Source: JAIVJM01 sp963816985
GTDB taxonomy: Bacteria; Acidobacteriota; Blastocatellia; Pyrinomonadales; Pyrinomonadaceae
Reading direction: 5' to 3'
NCBI GenBank assembly: GCA_963816985.1
Contig: CAWFMF010000004.1
Span: 4,030,001-4,094,000 of the forward strand
Length of the DNA: 64,000 bases
Under the pieces are notes generated by a model. It worked only from the letters and a program-made list of their open reading frames with translations, did no database searches and was not told the DNA's origin. Below, piece after piece: positions 8,896 to 17,714 of the stretch (its first letter is position 1; each line of letters opens with the position of its first letter). Both the position numbers and the translations under genes were made by a program.

Positions 8896-9336
8896 AGAGC
8901 AGGCTGACTTCCGGCACCCGCCCGCAACGTCTGACCTCCGGCGTTCTAAAAGAGCATTGACATCTCTCGAACATGAGAATAAAGTGCGCCGCTGTTAGCA
9001 GGCCGCCACGGCCTGAGCGTTAATGAAGCGGGACGAGCGTTTCCCAAGCCGTCCACATTCGTTGACACCTCGCGACTTCCCACGGGCTCAAATTCCAGAG
9101 GGTTCGGCTTTATCGGGCACGGCGTCTAGGCCGCGGCAACCGGCACGAAGGTTGCCGGGCGGGGAGGACGCCTCGCACACAGTCCTTGCCGGCGGGGGTC
9201 TTTACTCTTCGGCCCCGCGCGTCCGCGCGAAAGTCGCCGGCGACGTTTGGACTCTGACGCGCCATCCCGCGACGGTTCGGTCGCTCATGTCGTGGGCCTC
9301 TCTCACCTTGCGACCACTTTTTAAGGAGAAACCCGA
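8896..9336 (+). other. 440-base leader region without a recognised gene
   Basis: No convincing coding frame is present. Several GC-rich stems are visible, for instance CGGCAACC/GGTTGCCG near 9138-9160, before the small membrane-protein gene. A structured leader is possible, but it matches no riboswitch class I can recognise. Confidence 0.4.
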
Positions 9337-9537
9337 ATGCGTAAAATTATCCTGATGGTTGCTGGCATCTGGCTGTTCATCCTCGGATTGTTTATGACCG
9401 TGGACATCGGCGGCATTGACATCGTCATCTGCGCGAAATGCGGCACGTTCATTGACCTGCTCATCGGCGTCATCACGATGGCGGTCGGGGCGGCGACGGT
9501 GGCCATCGCCGCGCGCGAAAGGAATGTCGCGATGTAG
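9337..9537 (+). CDS. Small hydrophobic membrane protein
   Basis: A 66-residue protein with two likely membrane segments (IILMVAGIWLFILGLFMTV and a C-terminal GVITMAVGAATVAIAA). Between them is a CAKC pair at about residues 29-32 that could bind metal or form a disulfide. A good AAGGAG ribosome site sits eight bases before the ATG. I do not recognise the family. It stands alone after a long leader. Confidence 0.6.
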   Translation: MRKIILMVAGIWLFILGLFMTVDIGGIDIVICAKCGTFIDLLIGVITMAVGAATVAIAARERNVAM

Positions 9538-9915
9538 TCGAGGGCCACGGCGTGACCGGCTCAACTCGCGCCGTGGATAGTCAGTCGGCTTGTACGTTCA
9601 GTGTCCAAGCAGGGTTGGAGGCGCGAGTGTCGGCGGCAGAGAGAAACCAGAACGACTAAGACCCCCGTGACGACTCGCGCCTCCACGCCCCTCTAAGCAA
9701 GGTTCCAAACTCGGCGACGACCGCCGCCCGTCCTCCTCATCTCCTCCCGCCCCGCACGCAAGCCCCGCCTCTCCAAGTCGAAGTATCAACAAGAGATACG
9801 CCGCAATCTTGATTATCGCGCCTGCGGTGCAATCACCCGCGTCCTCTGGCACCCGATTTGCCATTAAGTCTGGAAAGGGCAGAAGAACGTTTCAATTCGG
9901 TGCATATCGGGAGGG
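9538..9915. other. Intergenic region, nothing recognised
   Basis: This region holds an 88-codon open frame on the minus strand with no ribosome site or protein-like composition. I see no other gene or element. Confidence 0.4.
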
Positions 9916-10563
9916 GTGATGATGCGTAAATTTCTTTTAACCGGGCTCTGCGTGCTGGCGCTCGTGGCCGCGACGAACGAGCAGGCCGTCGCGCGGCAGA
10001 ACAATCAGGATCAAAATAAGGTCGAGAAGGCCGCCGACAAGACCGTCGAGAAGACCAGGGAAGTGGGGAAGGACGCGGCGGATAAGGCCGAGGACGTCGG
10101 CGACGCCACCGTTGACGGCGCGAAGAAGGTCGGCACGGAGGCCAAGAAGGTCGGCAACGAAGCAGCCGACAAAACCGAGGACGTGGGCGACGCGACCGTC
10201 AAGGGCACGAAGGCCGCCGCCCGGAAGACCAAGAAGGGTGCAGCCGAGGTCGGCGATAAAGCCGAGGACATGGGCGGAAAGGCTGTAGACGTCGGCAAGG
10301 ATGCGGCGGACAAGGCCGAGGAGGTCGGCGGCGCGACCGTCGAGGGCGCGAAGACGGTCGGGGCCGAGGCCGCCGATAAGGCCGAGGACGTCGGCGACAA
10401 GACCGCGAAAGGCGCGAAGGTCGCCGCCGGAGCCGCGAAGAACGTCGGGGCGGAAGCGGCTGACAAGGCCGGGGACGTGGGCGACGCGACCGTCAAGGGC
10501 GCGAAGAAGACCGGCAACTGGTTCAGTCGCGGGATGAAAAAAATCGGCAGAATCTTTAACTAG
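9916..10563 (+). CDS. Secreted LEA-like 22-mer repeat protein
   Basis: A 215-residue protein with a signal peptide (to about AVARQ). It is then almost wholly built from degenerate repeats of about 22 residues, with the core ADKAEDVGDATVKGAKKVG. Alternating Ala, Lys, Asp and Glu give an amphipathic, highly soluble helix like late-embryogenesis-abundant or apolipoprotein-type proteins. It ends with a basic tail (WFSRGMKKIGRIF). A GGGAGGGG ribosome site precedes tandem ATG codons. The following gene carries the same repeats on a lipoprotein anchor, so the pair look like a soluble and a membrane-bound form. A desiccation or envelope-stress role is inference. Confidence 0.75.
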   Translation: MMMRKFLLTGLCVLALVAATNEQAVARQNNQDQNKVEKAADKTVEKTREVGKDAADKAEDVGDATVDGAKKVGTEAKKVGNEAADKTEDVGDATVKGTKAAARKTKKGAAEVGDKAEDMGGKAVDVGKDAADKAEEVGGATVEGAKTVGAEAADKAEDVGDKTAKGAKVAAGAAKNVGAEAADKAGDVGDATVKGAKKTGNWFSRGMKKIGRIFN

Positions 10564-10654
10564 AAAGACGCTCGACTCGCCGCCCGCCCCGACGCCTTTT
10601 CGGTGTCGGCGCGCGCCGCGTGTCGGAAGCGCATTTGACGGAGGAGGGTGAAAG

Positions 10655-11329
10655 GTGAAACTCAAATCTCTTGCGGTGTCACTGGCGTGCGCGCTGACGG
10701 CATTGGCCGTGGGTTGCGGCGGCGGGACGGAGACGGTCAACACGAACACCGCGACGAACGCCAACACGTTGACGGCGACCGGGAGCACGACGGTGGGCGA
10801 TGCGCGCCCCGCCCCCGACAACTCGGAGGTCAGGACTGAGACCGTGGGCGGCGTGACGACCGAGACGCGCATCTTCCGCGACCCGAACAGCCGCATCGAG
10901 CGGGTCGTCGTCACCACGCGCGACGGCAGACGGACGGCCCGCGTCCACTACCGCGACCGGACGGCGAAGGACCTTCCCGACACGGAGGTCGGGCGGGCTC
11001 TGGACGCGACGGGCGACGCGCTCGTGAGCGCGGGCGGGACGGTCGTTGACGCGTCGAAGGCTGTCGGCTCTGAAGTCGGCGACAAGGCCGAAGACGTGGG
11101 CGGCGCAACCGTCGAGGGCGCGAAGAAAGTCGGGTCTGAAATTGGCGATAAGGCCGAGGATGTCGGCGGCGCGACCGTGAGCGGCGCGAAGAAGGCCGGC
11201 TCCGTGACCGCGGACAAGGCGGAAGATGTCGGCGGGGCGACTGTCAACGGCGCGAAGAAGGCGGGCAAGGCCACGGCGAAGGGCGCGAAGAAAGTCGGCA
11301 GCACGATCAAGGACGCCGTGACTCCCTGA
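10655..11329 (+). CDS. Lipoprotein with LEA-like 22-mer repeats
   Basis: A 224-residue protein starting at GTG, seven bases after a GAGGAGG site. The signal sequence ends in a lipobox (ALAVGC), so it should be lipid-anchored. A Thr/Asn-rich linker and a short beta-rich region (VGGVTTETRIFRDPNSRIERV) precede at least three copies of the repeat GDKAEDVGGATVEGAKKVG. The repeats are the same type as in the protein encoded 90 bases upstream, so the two genes probably share a duplication history and a function in the envelope. A terminator follows at 11374. Confidence 0.75.
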   Translation: MKLKSLAVSLACALTALAVGCGGGTETVNTNTATNANTLTATGSTTVGDARPAPDNSEVRTETVGGVTTETRIFRDPNSRIERVVVTTRDGRRTARVHYRDRTAKDLPDTEVGRALDATGDALVSAGGTVVDASKAVGSEVGDKAEDVGGATVEGAKKVGSEIGDKAEDVGGATVSGAKKAGSVTADKAEDVGGATVNGAKKAGKATAKGAKKVGSTIKDAVTP

Positions 11330-11373
11330 CGCCCTCCGGTCGTCGAGGATGAAGGTGTCGGTATAAGAAATGT

Positions 11374-11416
11374 GAAGGGTCGGCTGACCGCGCGTCGCCG
11401 ACCCTTCGCATTTTTT
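11374..11416 (+). terminator. Rho-independent terminator
   Basis: GAAGGGTCGGC pairs with GCCGACCCTTC around a 12-base loop and is followed by six T residues. It closes the LEA-like pair. Confidence 0.85.
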
Positions 11417-11515
11417 CGGAGTCCCCGTCTCGGTCAACTCATAGCGCGCGTCCCGCCCTCGCGCTCGGTGGGCGGAGGGCGGGAAACTCGGCCTCTCTTC
11501 GTCAAAGCCCTGCGG

Positions 11516-11524
11516 TGTTATAAT
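11516..11524 (+). promoter_or_regulatory. Extended -10 promoter
   Basis: TGTTATAAT is a perfect TATAAT preceded by TGN. No good -35 box is seen, as is usual for extended -10 promoters. It lies 33 bases before the GTG start of the next gene. Confidence 0.6.
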
Positions 11525-11556
11525 GTGCGGCGCGGAGACGGAAGGAGAGTTACAAA

Positions 11557-11853
11557 GTGGCTGAGAACAATAACTGGACGGTCGTCTGCCCGTGCTGCGA
11601 GGCGGTCATCATCGTGGACGCGCAGACCGGCATCATCATCTCGCATCAGGAGAAGGCCAAGCCGCTCGCCTCCTTCGAGGAGATGGCGAAGGAGATGGAG
11701 CGGCAGAAGCAGACGCGCGATCAGGTCTTCTCGCAGGAGTTGGGCTCGGTGAAAGACCGCGAGCGGCTGCTCGAAGAGAAGTTCCGCGAGGCCATGAAGC
11801 GCGCGGAGAAGGATAAAGACCAGCCTTACATCAATCCCCTCGACCTCGACTGA
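11557..11853 (+). CDS. Small zinc-ribbon/coiled-coil protein
   Basis: A 98-residue protein starting at GTG with a GGAGAG site upstream. The N-terminal WTVVCPCCEAVIIVDAQTG looks like half of a zinc ribbon, with a CPCC cluster at about residues 11-14. The rest is a charged helix (EEMAKEMERQKQTRDQVF onward) likely to form a coiled coil. I do not know a function. It could be a small adaptor that dimerises to complete a zinc site. Confidence 0.7.
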   Translation: MAENNNWTVVCPCCEAVIIVDAQTGIIISHQEKAKPLASFEEMAKEMERQKQTRDQVFSQELGSVKDRERLLEEKFREAMKRAEKDKDQPYINPLDLD

Positions 11854-11881
11854 ACGAGTCGAGCCCTGCGCCCGAACGCTC

Positions 11882-13384
11882 TCAGAACGTGAGGATGCCG
11901 CCGCCCAGGCCGCCGCCTCCGCCGCTGCCGGGCGGCGGTTGGCCGCCCCCGAATTTCTTCAAGTCATCCTGCATCGAGTTTGACATGAAGACGAGTTGGG
12001 ACGCCGCTTTACGCAGCTTCGCGTCGCCGATGCGTCTGCGGGCGTCTTCCTTGATGTTCTCGTACTGCGTGCGCGTCAGCTTGCCGAGGTCGCCGTCAAT
12101 CTCCTGCACAAAGAACGGCTCCGTGAATCCCCTGTAGAAGAACTGCATGATGATCCTCTCGGCCCGGAGCGTGCCCTGTCGGCACACCGCGTATGAGGCA
12201 ATCGAAACGTTCGGGTCGCCCGAAGTTAAATCGTCGTAAGGAATCATGTAGCTGTTCGTCCCGTGCCCGCCTGAGCACAGGTTGGGTGCCGTGTTTGATA
12301 TTTTACCTATCTGTCCGTGCCCGCCGATGTGCAGAATCTGGTAGCCGCCCTCAATCTGCGGCCCGACGCCCAACGATTGCTGGTACTCGGTCGAACTGCG
12401 GTACCCGGTCTCATGGCTGAAGTTAGTCGTGTACTCCGAACTGCGTTTCGGAATCGAGTTCGAAACCTGCATCGAGCCCAACGTGCGGATGTCGGTCGGC
12501 CCTTCGTAAAACACCCCCCGCCCCTCAACCAACTGTTCGGTGTAGTGGACGAGTTCGTCGAAATGCATCTCAGGATAATCTGGCCGGGTGCGGAGGGCGG
12601 TCATGTTGCCGCCGGAACGCCCGCTGTGCGTGTCTTGCATCATTTGGAAGGGACTCGGCACTGCCCGTCCGCCGTTCGGGGGCGGGCCGTCGTACATAGC
12701 GTTATGCGGCCTGCTGCCGAAATTGTCGTCCCAGTAATAGTCGCCGGGATTGCCTGAGCCCTGAACTTTGACCCAAACCATCTGAATGACGTTCGACGCG
12801 GCGAGCGGCTGGACGACCCCGCGCCCCGCGCCGCCCGGAGTCGTCCGGGGCTTCTGCTGCAAGACGCGCGGGAAGCTGTTGGGCGCGGCAGTTGGGGGAG
12901 GCGGCGTGTGACCCGGCCCCGTTCGCGGAGGGGCGGCAGAGGGCGCGGGCCTCGAAGCATTGAAGGGCGTTTGCGTTTGCGCCGCCGTCTTCGTTTGCAG
13001 ACACCTCTGCGCGGGGTTGGGGCGATAGACCGGCGGCGCGGAGGGCCGGGCCGTCGGCTGCGTGCGCGGCGACGGCGTGGACGCGACCGCTGCTTTCGTC
13101 TGAAGAACTCTGGGGACGGGCTGCGGACGATAGACCGGCGGGGCCGCGGGCGGTCGGTTCGGTTGCCGCGCGGGCGGAGTTTGCGTTTGCGTCTTCGCCT
13201 GTAAAACTTTGGGGGTCGGCTGCGGACGATACGCGGGCGGGGCCGCCGGAGGCTTCCACTGTGGCGGGCGAGGGCCGAGCGTCGGTCGCGTCGGGAGCGC
13301 CTGATTCTGCTTCGTCTGGATGGGTTTCGCCGGCTGTCGTCCGGCGTGCGGCGCGGGCGGCGCGAATTTTTTCGGAGGAATCAT
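11882..13384 (-). CDS. Polymorphic-toxin-like protein with VLQxK repeats
   Basis: A 500-residue protein with no signal peptide. The first ~200 residues are proline-rich and carry a repeated block of the form PPVYRPQPxPRVLQTK, at least four times. They end in GVVQPLAASNVIQM. I associate such repeats with large families of putative effectors or toxins with interchangeable C-termini, some linked to contractile injection systems. The C-terminal ~290 residues start WVKVQGSGNPGDYYWDDNFG and contain HIGGHGQIGKIS, SGGHGTNSYMIPYDD and YAVCRQG, a possible His/Cys active site. I do not recognise that domain. No immunity gene is obvious next to it. Confidence 0.6.
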   Translation of the reverse strand: MIPPKKFAPPAPHAGRQPAKPIQTKQNQALPTRPTLGPRPPQWKPPAAPPAYRPQPTPKVLQAKTQTQTPPARQPNRPPAAPPVYRPQPVPRVLQTKAAVASTPSPRTQPTARPSAPPVYRPNPAQRCLQTKTAAQTQTPFNASRPAPSAAPPRTGPGHTPPPPTAAPNSFPRVLQQKPRTTPGGAGRGVVQPLAASNVIQMVWVKVQGSGNPGDYYWDDNFGSRPHNAMYDGPPPNGGRAVPSPFQMMQDTHSGRSGGNMTALRTRPDYPEMHFDELVHYTEQLVEGRGVFYEGPTDIRTLGSMQVSNSIPKRSSEYTTNFSHETGYRSSTEYQQSLGVGPQIEGGYQILHIGGHGQIGKISNTAPNLCSGGHGTNSYMIPYDDLTSGDPNVSIASYAVCRQGTLRAERIIMQFFYRGFTEPFFVQEIDGDLGKLTRTQYENIKEDARRRIGDAKLRKAASQLVFMSNSMQDDLKKFGGGQPPPGSGGGGGLGGGILTF

Positions 13385-13534
13385 CGGTCAGGTTCTCAGT
13401 CGTCTCTGGGCGCGGGATGCGTTTCAAATGCGCGAGGGCTGGCAAGGCTATGTCCGTTAAACCCTCAAGAAATTTACTCTCGCGCGTGCGCGCAGTCAAC
13501 GAGAAAAAATGTGCGCGCGGAACCTCTCGGATAA

Positions 13535-14218
13535 ATGGACTCGGTTCCCGCTTCGGCCATCTTCTCGCACCGGCCACTCCGAATGAGTGTCGTGTCCGGC
13601 ATCTTCGCCGGCGGGAGGGTCGGCGGCCCGGCTTATCTCATCAAGTCTCTGGACGGCGGCGAGACTTGGGAAGCCGTGGACATGAGCCAGCACTGCGCCA
13701 TGATTCTCGACATCAGGTTCATTGACCAGAAGCGGGGGATTATCTCCGCCGCGAGCGGCTCCTCGCCGGAGAAATCGAACGCCCTCATCCTGATGACCGA
13801 AGACGGCGGGAAGACCTGGACGAAGAGGTATCAGTCGGACAGGCTCTACGAGCTGACGTGGAAGAGTTCCTTCCCGACGAGGGACGTCGGTTACGTGACC
13901 ATCCAGAATTACAACCCGGACAAGAGCGTCACGCGCCGCGTGGTCGCCAAGACCGTGGACGGCGGGAAGACCTGGGCGGAGATAACGCTGGCCGACGACT
14001 TCAACCTGAGAGAGTTCGGCGTCGGCTTCATTGACAAGAATACGGGGTGGGTCGGCGGCACGACCGGCGGCTACGAGACGACGGACGGCGGGAAGACTTG
14101 GAGGCCCGTCGAGATGGGCAAGGCCGTCAACAAAATCAGGCTCTTGAAGACCGCTGGCGGCTTCGTCGGCTACGCCATCGGGGTGGACGTTTACAAGCTC
14201 GACCGGCGGAGAAAATAG
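13535..14218 (+). pseudogene. 5'-truncated BNR/Ycf48-like beta-propeller protein
   Basis: The frame encodes repeated propeller blades of the sialidase-type BNR/Ycf48 class: SLDGGETWEAV, MTEDGGKTWTKR, TVDGGKTWAEI, TTDGGKTWRPV. Family members begin with a signal peptide and further blades. Here the frame is closed by a TAA directly before the first ATG, and there is no signal peptide or ribosome site. I read this as the C-terminal remnant of a longer gene, though translation from ATG at 13535 or 13583 cannot be excluded. Confidence 0.55.
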
Positions 14219-14240
14219 AAGCCCCCACGGACAAAAGAAC

Positions 14241-14275
14241 GCGCCGCGTGAACCCGAAAGGCATTCACGCGGCGC
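14241..14275. terminator. Hairpin between convergent genes
   Basis: GCGCCGCGTGAA pairs with TTCACGCGGCGC around an 11-base loop, between the propeller remnant and the convergent gene at 14283. No long T-run is present, so its efficiency is uncertain. Confidence 0.5.
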
Positions 14276-14282
14276 GCGGCCT

Positions 14283-14909
14283 TTATAGTTTCCACTCCCA
14301 CCTCGTCCCGTCGCTGAAGTGCACCTCCGAGACGTAGAGCAAAAGCAAGTAATCGTCCTTGAACCGGCGCTCCGACGCGTCCTCCATGAGTGGTGTGAGC
14401 TGGCCCGTCCCGACTATCATCCAGTCTATCGAGACCGAGAGCGCGGGCGGGTATCCGAGGATTCGCGGGTGGCGACCGACGTAGCATTTCTCGCCCTTGC
14501 GTAAGGGGCCGCCGAACTCGACCAGCGGCGTATTGCCGGAGAGTAAGAATTCGGCCTCCGGGGCCGGGGCACACTTGCCGCTCTTTTGCTTCTGCCAATT
14601 CTCCGCGTCGAACACCTTCCATGACATCCTCACCGCCGTCACCGGCTTGGACGAATAATTCTGGATGAAGACGTTGGAGATGAACTCCTCCGGCGGGTAG
14701 ATGGGTGAGCCGTGGCTGGCAATGCCCGCCGGGCTGCACTCAGGGCTCGACGCGTGCGCGACGGGTGCGACCCATTTGGCGCGCTCCGGCTTCGGCGGCG
14801 GCGTCGCTTGCCGTGCGTCTTGCGCGAGCCCGCTCACTGCGCCGGGCTGGGAGACGAAGACCAGTAACGCCAGCGAGACGAAGGCGATTCTCAACGCACG
14901 GATGTTCAT
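14283..14909 (-). CDS. Secreted protein of unknown function
   Basis: A 208-residue protein beginning MNIRALRIAF, five bases after a GGAGG site, with a signal peptide ending near GLAQD. The mature part contains FISNVFIQNYSSKPVTAVRMSWKVFD, a beta-sandwich-like stretch, and two spaced cysteines (KCAPAPEAEF and KCYVGRHP). I do not recognise the family. Export to the periplasm or outside is the only safe statement. Confidence 0.65.
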   Translation of the reverse strand: MNIRALRIAFVSLALLVFVSQPGAVSGLAQDARQATPPPKPERAKWVAPVAHASSPECSPAGIASHGSPIYPPEEFISNVFIQNYSSKPVTAVRMSWKVFDAENWQKQKSGKCAPAPEAEFLLSGNTPLVEFGGPLRKGEKCYVGRHPRILGYPPALSVSIDWMIVGTGQLTPLMEDASERRFKDDYLLLLYVSEVHFSDGTRWEWKL

Positions 14910-15101
14910 TGTTTCCTCCCGCGTAAGGCTGCAAGGGCCGGGGCCGACGTTCAAGACGTGGATGCATCAGGCCGCCTGATGATAGCGCAACCGTCTAGCT
15001 GAGCAAACACATTGCGTTACTTCGGCCCGCGGCGGGCGTACTCTTCGGAGACTCCGCGGACTGCTTCGACGACCAAATCCGGGCCGTCGGCGGCGAGCAG
15101 C

Positions 15102-15130
15102 TTGACAACCCGACTGCGCGTGGCTAGATT
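15102..15130 (+). promoter_or_regulatory. Sigma70 promoter of the collagen-like gene
   Basis: TTGACA at 15102-15107 and TAGATT at 15125-15130 are separated by 17 bases, about 65 bases before the start codon. Confidence 0.65.
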
Positions 15131-15194
15131 GCACGCCGCCCTCGCACTTCCCGCATTCGCGGGGCGGAAGTTCCCGCTTCGATAAGGAGACCCG

Positions 15195-15933
15195 ATGAAC
15201 CGAACCCTTCGGCGCCGCGTCAGCGTCGCCTGCCTCGTCCTTCTCGCCCTCGGCCTGCTGTCGGCGCCGAGCACGCTCTTTGCGACAGCGGACGCCTCCG
15301 GCGTCCTCGAAGCCTGCGTCAACCCCGGCAACGGCGTGCTGCGCCTCGTCACCGCCAGCCAGCCCTGCCACAACAACGAGACGCGCGTCCAGTGGAATGT
15401 CATCGGCCCTGAAGGCCCCGCCGGCCCCGCCGGCCCGAGGCCCTGTCGGCCCGACTGGCGCCATCGGCCCGGCAGGCCCGACTGGTGCCACTGGCCCGGC
15501 TGGCCCGGCTGGCCCCGCCGGGCCATCATCGGGTGGGCCGCCCTACGTGTGGGTCTGCACCCCGGCGCATTACGCCAACTCGGGCAGCACCACACCGGGC
15601 GACATCTACGTCTTCAACGGCAGCGCTTCGACCGCCAACGTCGCCGTCAACATCCTGAACAAGGATGGGGTCAACCTGGCCGGCGAGACCGTGCCGGGGA
15701 CGAACCCGGCTGTGACATACCCCGGCCAGACCGGAGCCTCCACCGTCACGCTCGCCCCCGCGAGCACGATGGACACCCCGTGGACATTACCGGCCATCAA
15801 TTTCTCGCCGGCGCCCGACCCGGCGAAGATTTCCTGGAGCGTCCGCGTCACCTCCGACCAGCCCGTCGTAGTCAGCTCCAACTTCCAGTTCAGCGGCTTC
15901 CACCCGATACCTTGCAGCCTCCTGCCCAAGTAG
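15195..15933 (+). pseudogene. Secreted collagen-like (GPx) repeat protein, frameshifted
   Basis: The gene starts with AAGGAG five bases before ATG, then a signal peptide (MNRTLRRRVSVACLVLLALG onward) and a short domain with two cysteines. A collagen-like run begins GPEGPAGPAGP. Near 15435-15443 the frame breaks: the repeat continues in the +1 frame (GPVGPTGAIGPAGPTGATGP), followed by a C-terminal beta-rich domain ending FHPIPCSLLPK at 15933. The break lies inside the GC-rich repeat, where slipped-strand change or a sequencing error are both likely. If switching is real, the protein would be phase-variable on the surface. Confidence 0.65.
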
Positions 15934-15967
15934 AGGCGGGAGAACGGCTCGGCTCAGTTCGCGACAA

Positions 15968-16002
15968 GGGAAAAGGCCACGACTGCGTCGTGGCCTTTTC
16001 CC
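15968..16002. terminator. Bidirectional terminator
   Basis: A perfect 16-base stem with a three-base loop lies between the convergent collagen-like gene and gcvPB. It has A-rich and T-rich edges on both strands. Confidence 0.8.
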
Positions 16003-16062
16003 TCTCCGTCCGATTTGTCGCCCCCGCGTCCGGCCTCACGCCGCGCCGCCGAAAGCCCCTTC

Positions 16063-17601
16063 TCATGCGGTAGCCGTCTTCTCCGACGGTCTCCAGCGCA
16101 GCACGGGCTTGCGCGCGGCGGCGGCTTCGTCGAGTCGTCCGATGCGGGTCGTGTGCGGGGCGTTCAAGACCGTGTCGGGCTCTTCGAGCGCCTCGCGCGT
16201 AATCTCCTTCATGGCGTCCACGAACTGTTGAAGCTCCTGCCGCCCGACGGATTCGGTCGGCTCGATGAGCATCGCGCCCTGCACGATGAGGGGGAAGTAG
16301 ATGGTCATCGGGTGGAAGCCGTAGTCAATCAGCCGCTTGGCGATGTCGAGCGTGTGGACGCCTTTGCGCGACTGCCGCTTGTCGGTGAAGAGGACTTCGT
16401 GCATCGGCGGCGAGCCGAAGGGTTTTTCGTAAGTGTCGGAGAGCCCGTGCGCGATGAAGCGTGCGTTGAGGACGGCGGCCTCGGTCGCTTCGCGCAGGCC
16501 GTCGTTGCCGTGCGTCAGGATGTAGGAGAGCGCGCGCAGGTGCATCCCGAAGTTGCCGTAGAAGGCTTTGACGCGACCGACCGACTGCGGGCGGTTGTAG
16601 TCGAAGTTGAAAGAGTCGCCCTCGCGGACGACGCGCGGGACGGGCAGGAACGGGTCAAGCTCGGCGGTGCAGCAGCAGGGGCCGGAGCCGGGGCCGCCGC
16701 CGCCGTGCGGGGTCGAGAAGGTCTTGTGGAGGTTCAGGTGAATCACGTCCACGCCCATGTCGCCGGGGCGCGCGACGCCGACGAGCGCGTTCATGTTCGC
16801 GCCGTCCATGTAGACGAGCCCGCCCGCCTCGTGGATGATCTGACAGATTTCGCGGATGTTGCGCTCGAAGATGCCGACCGTGTTCGGGTTCGTGAGCATG
16901 AGGCCCGCGACGTCTCCCGTGGAGCACAGCTCGCGCAGGTGTTCGAGGTCGGTCAAGCCTTCCGAAGTCGAGCGGATGGTCTTGACGGAGAAGCCCGAAA
17001 GGTGGGCCGAGGCGGGGTTCGTGCCGTGCGCCGAGTCGGGGATGAGCATCACGTTGCGGCGCGGCTTGTCGCCCTCAGTGACGCCGTCGCGCGCGTCGAG
17101 GAAGGCGCGAATCATCATCACGCCCGTCATCTCGCCGTGCGCGCCCGCCGCCGGTTGGAGCGAGATGCCCGGCAGGCCCGTAATCTCCGCCAGATGCTCC
17201 TGCAACTCGAACATCACTTCGAGCGCGCCCTGCGCGTCCTCGACGGGCGCGAGCGGGTGAAGGTTGGCGAAGCCGTGGATGCGCGCCACACGCTCATTGA
17301 GGCGCGAGTTGTACTTCATCGTGCACGAGCCGAGCGGGTACATGCCGAGGTCAATGTTGTAGTTCCAGGTCGAGATGCGCGTGAAGTGGCGCACCACGTC
17401 AACCTCGGAGAGTTCGGGCACGCCTTCGAGGTCGTCGTCGCGCCGCAGCTCTTCGGGCAGCAGCTCGTCCAAAGGCGTCTCGTCAACGTCGAGCGCGGGC
17501 AGGCGATAGCCCTTGCGCCCCGTCTGCGAACGCTCGAAGACGAGCGCCTCGTTCTGCGTGATGTGGGTCGAAGCCTTCGGAATATGTGAACTCATCGGCA
17601 A
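16063..17601 (-). CDS. gcvPB: Glycine dehydrogenase (decarboxylating) subunit 2
   Basis: A 512-residue protein matching the C-terminal half of glycine-cleavage P protein: NIDLGMYPLGSCTMKYN near the N-terminus and the PLP lysine in HLNLHKTFSTPHGGGGPGSGP. With GcvPA it decarboxylates glycine and passes the aminomethyl group to lipoyl-GcvH. It is the last gene of the operon, after gcvT, gcvH and gcvPA. A perfect 26-base inverted repeat separates it from gcvPA. Length is normal and the frame intact. Confidence 0.93.
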   Translation of the reverse strand: MPMSSHIPKASTHITQNEALVFERSQTGRKGYRLPALDVDETPLDELLPEELRRDDDLEGVPELSEVDVVRHFTRISTWNYNIDLGMYPLGSCTMKYNSRLNERVARIHGFANLHPLAPVEDAQGALEVMFELQEHLAEITGLPGISLQPAAGAHGEMTGVMMIRAFLDARDGVTEGDKPRRNVMLIPDSAHGTNPASAHLSGFSVKTIRSTSEGLTDLEHLRELCSTGDVAGLMLTNPNTVGIFERNIREICQIIHEAGGLVYMDGANMNALVGVARPGDMGVDVIHLNLHKTFSTPHGGGGPGSGPCCCTAELDPFLPVPRVVREGDSFNFDYNRPQSVGRVKAFYGNFGMHLRALSYILTHGNDGLREATEAAVLNARFIAHGLSDTYEKPFGSPPMHEVLFTDKRQSRKGVHTLDIAKRLIDYGFHPMTIYFPLIVQGAMLIEPTESVGRQELQQFVDAMKEITREALEEPDTVLNAPHTTRIGRLDEAAAARKPVLRWRPSEKTATA

Positions 17602-17622
17602 CTCATACGAACGGTGATTATT

Positions 17623-17712
17623 GTAGGGGCAGGGCTTGTCCCTGCCCGTCGTGCAATGGGTTCAAGATTGAGTTTTATCAAACACACGGGCAGGGACAAG
17701 CCCTGCCCCTAC
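17623..17712. repeat. Perfect 26-base inverted repeat inside the gcv operon
   Basis: Arms 17623-17648 and 17687-17712 are exact complements (GTAGGGGCAGGGCTTGTCCC is the start of the left arm) around a 38-base loop. The hairpin sits between gcvPA and gcvPB and could attenuate or stabilise the transcript. It belongs to the intergenic hairpin family of this window. Confidence 0.85.
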
Positions 17713-17714
17713 GG

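Noticed and set aside
9598..9864. 88-codon minus-strand frame in an intergenic gap
   Set aside because: No ribosome site, low-complexity Gly/Ser-rich sequence and no neighbours on that strand.
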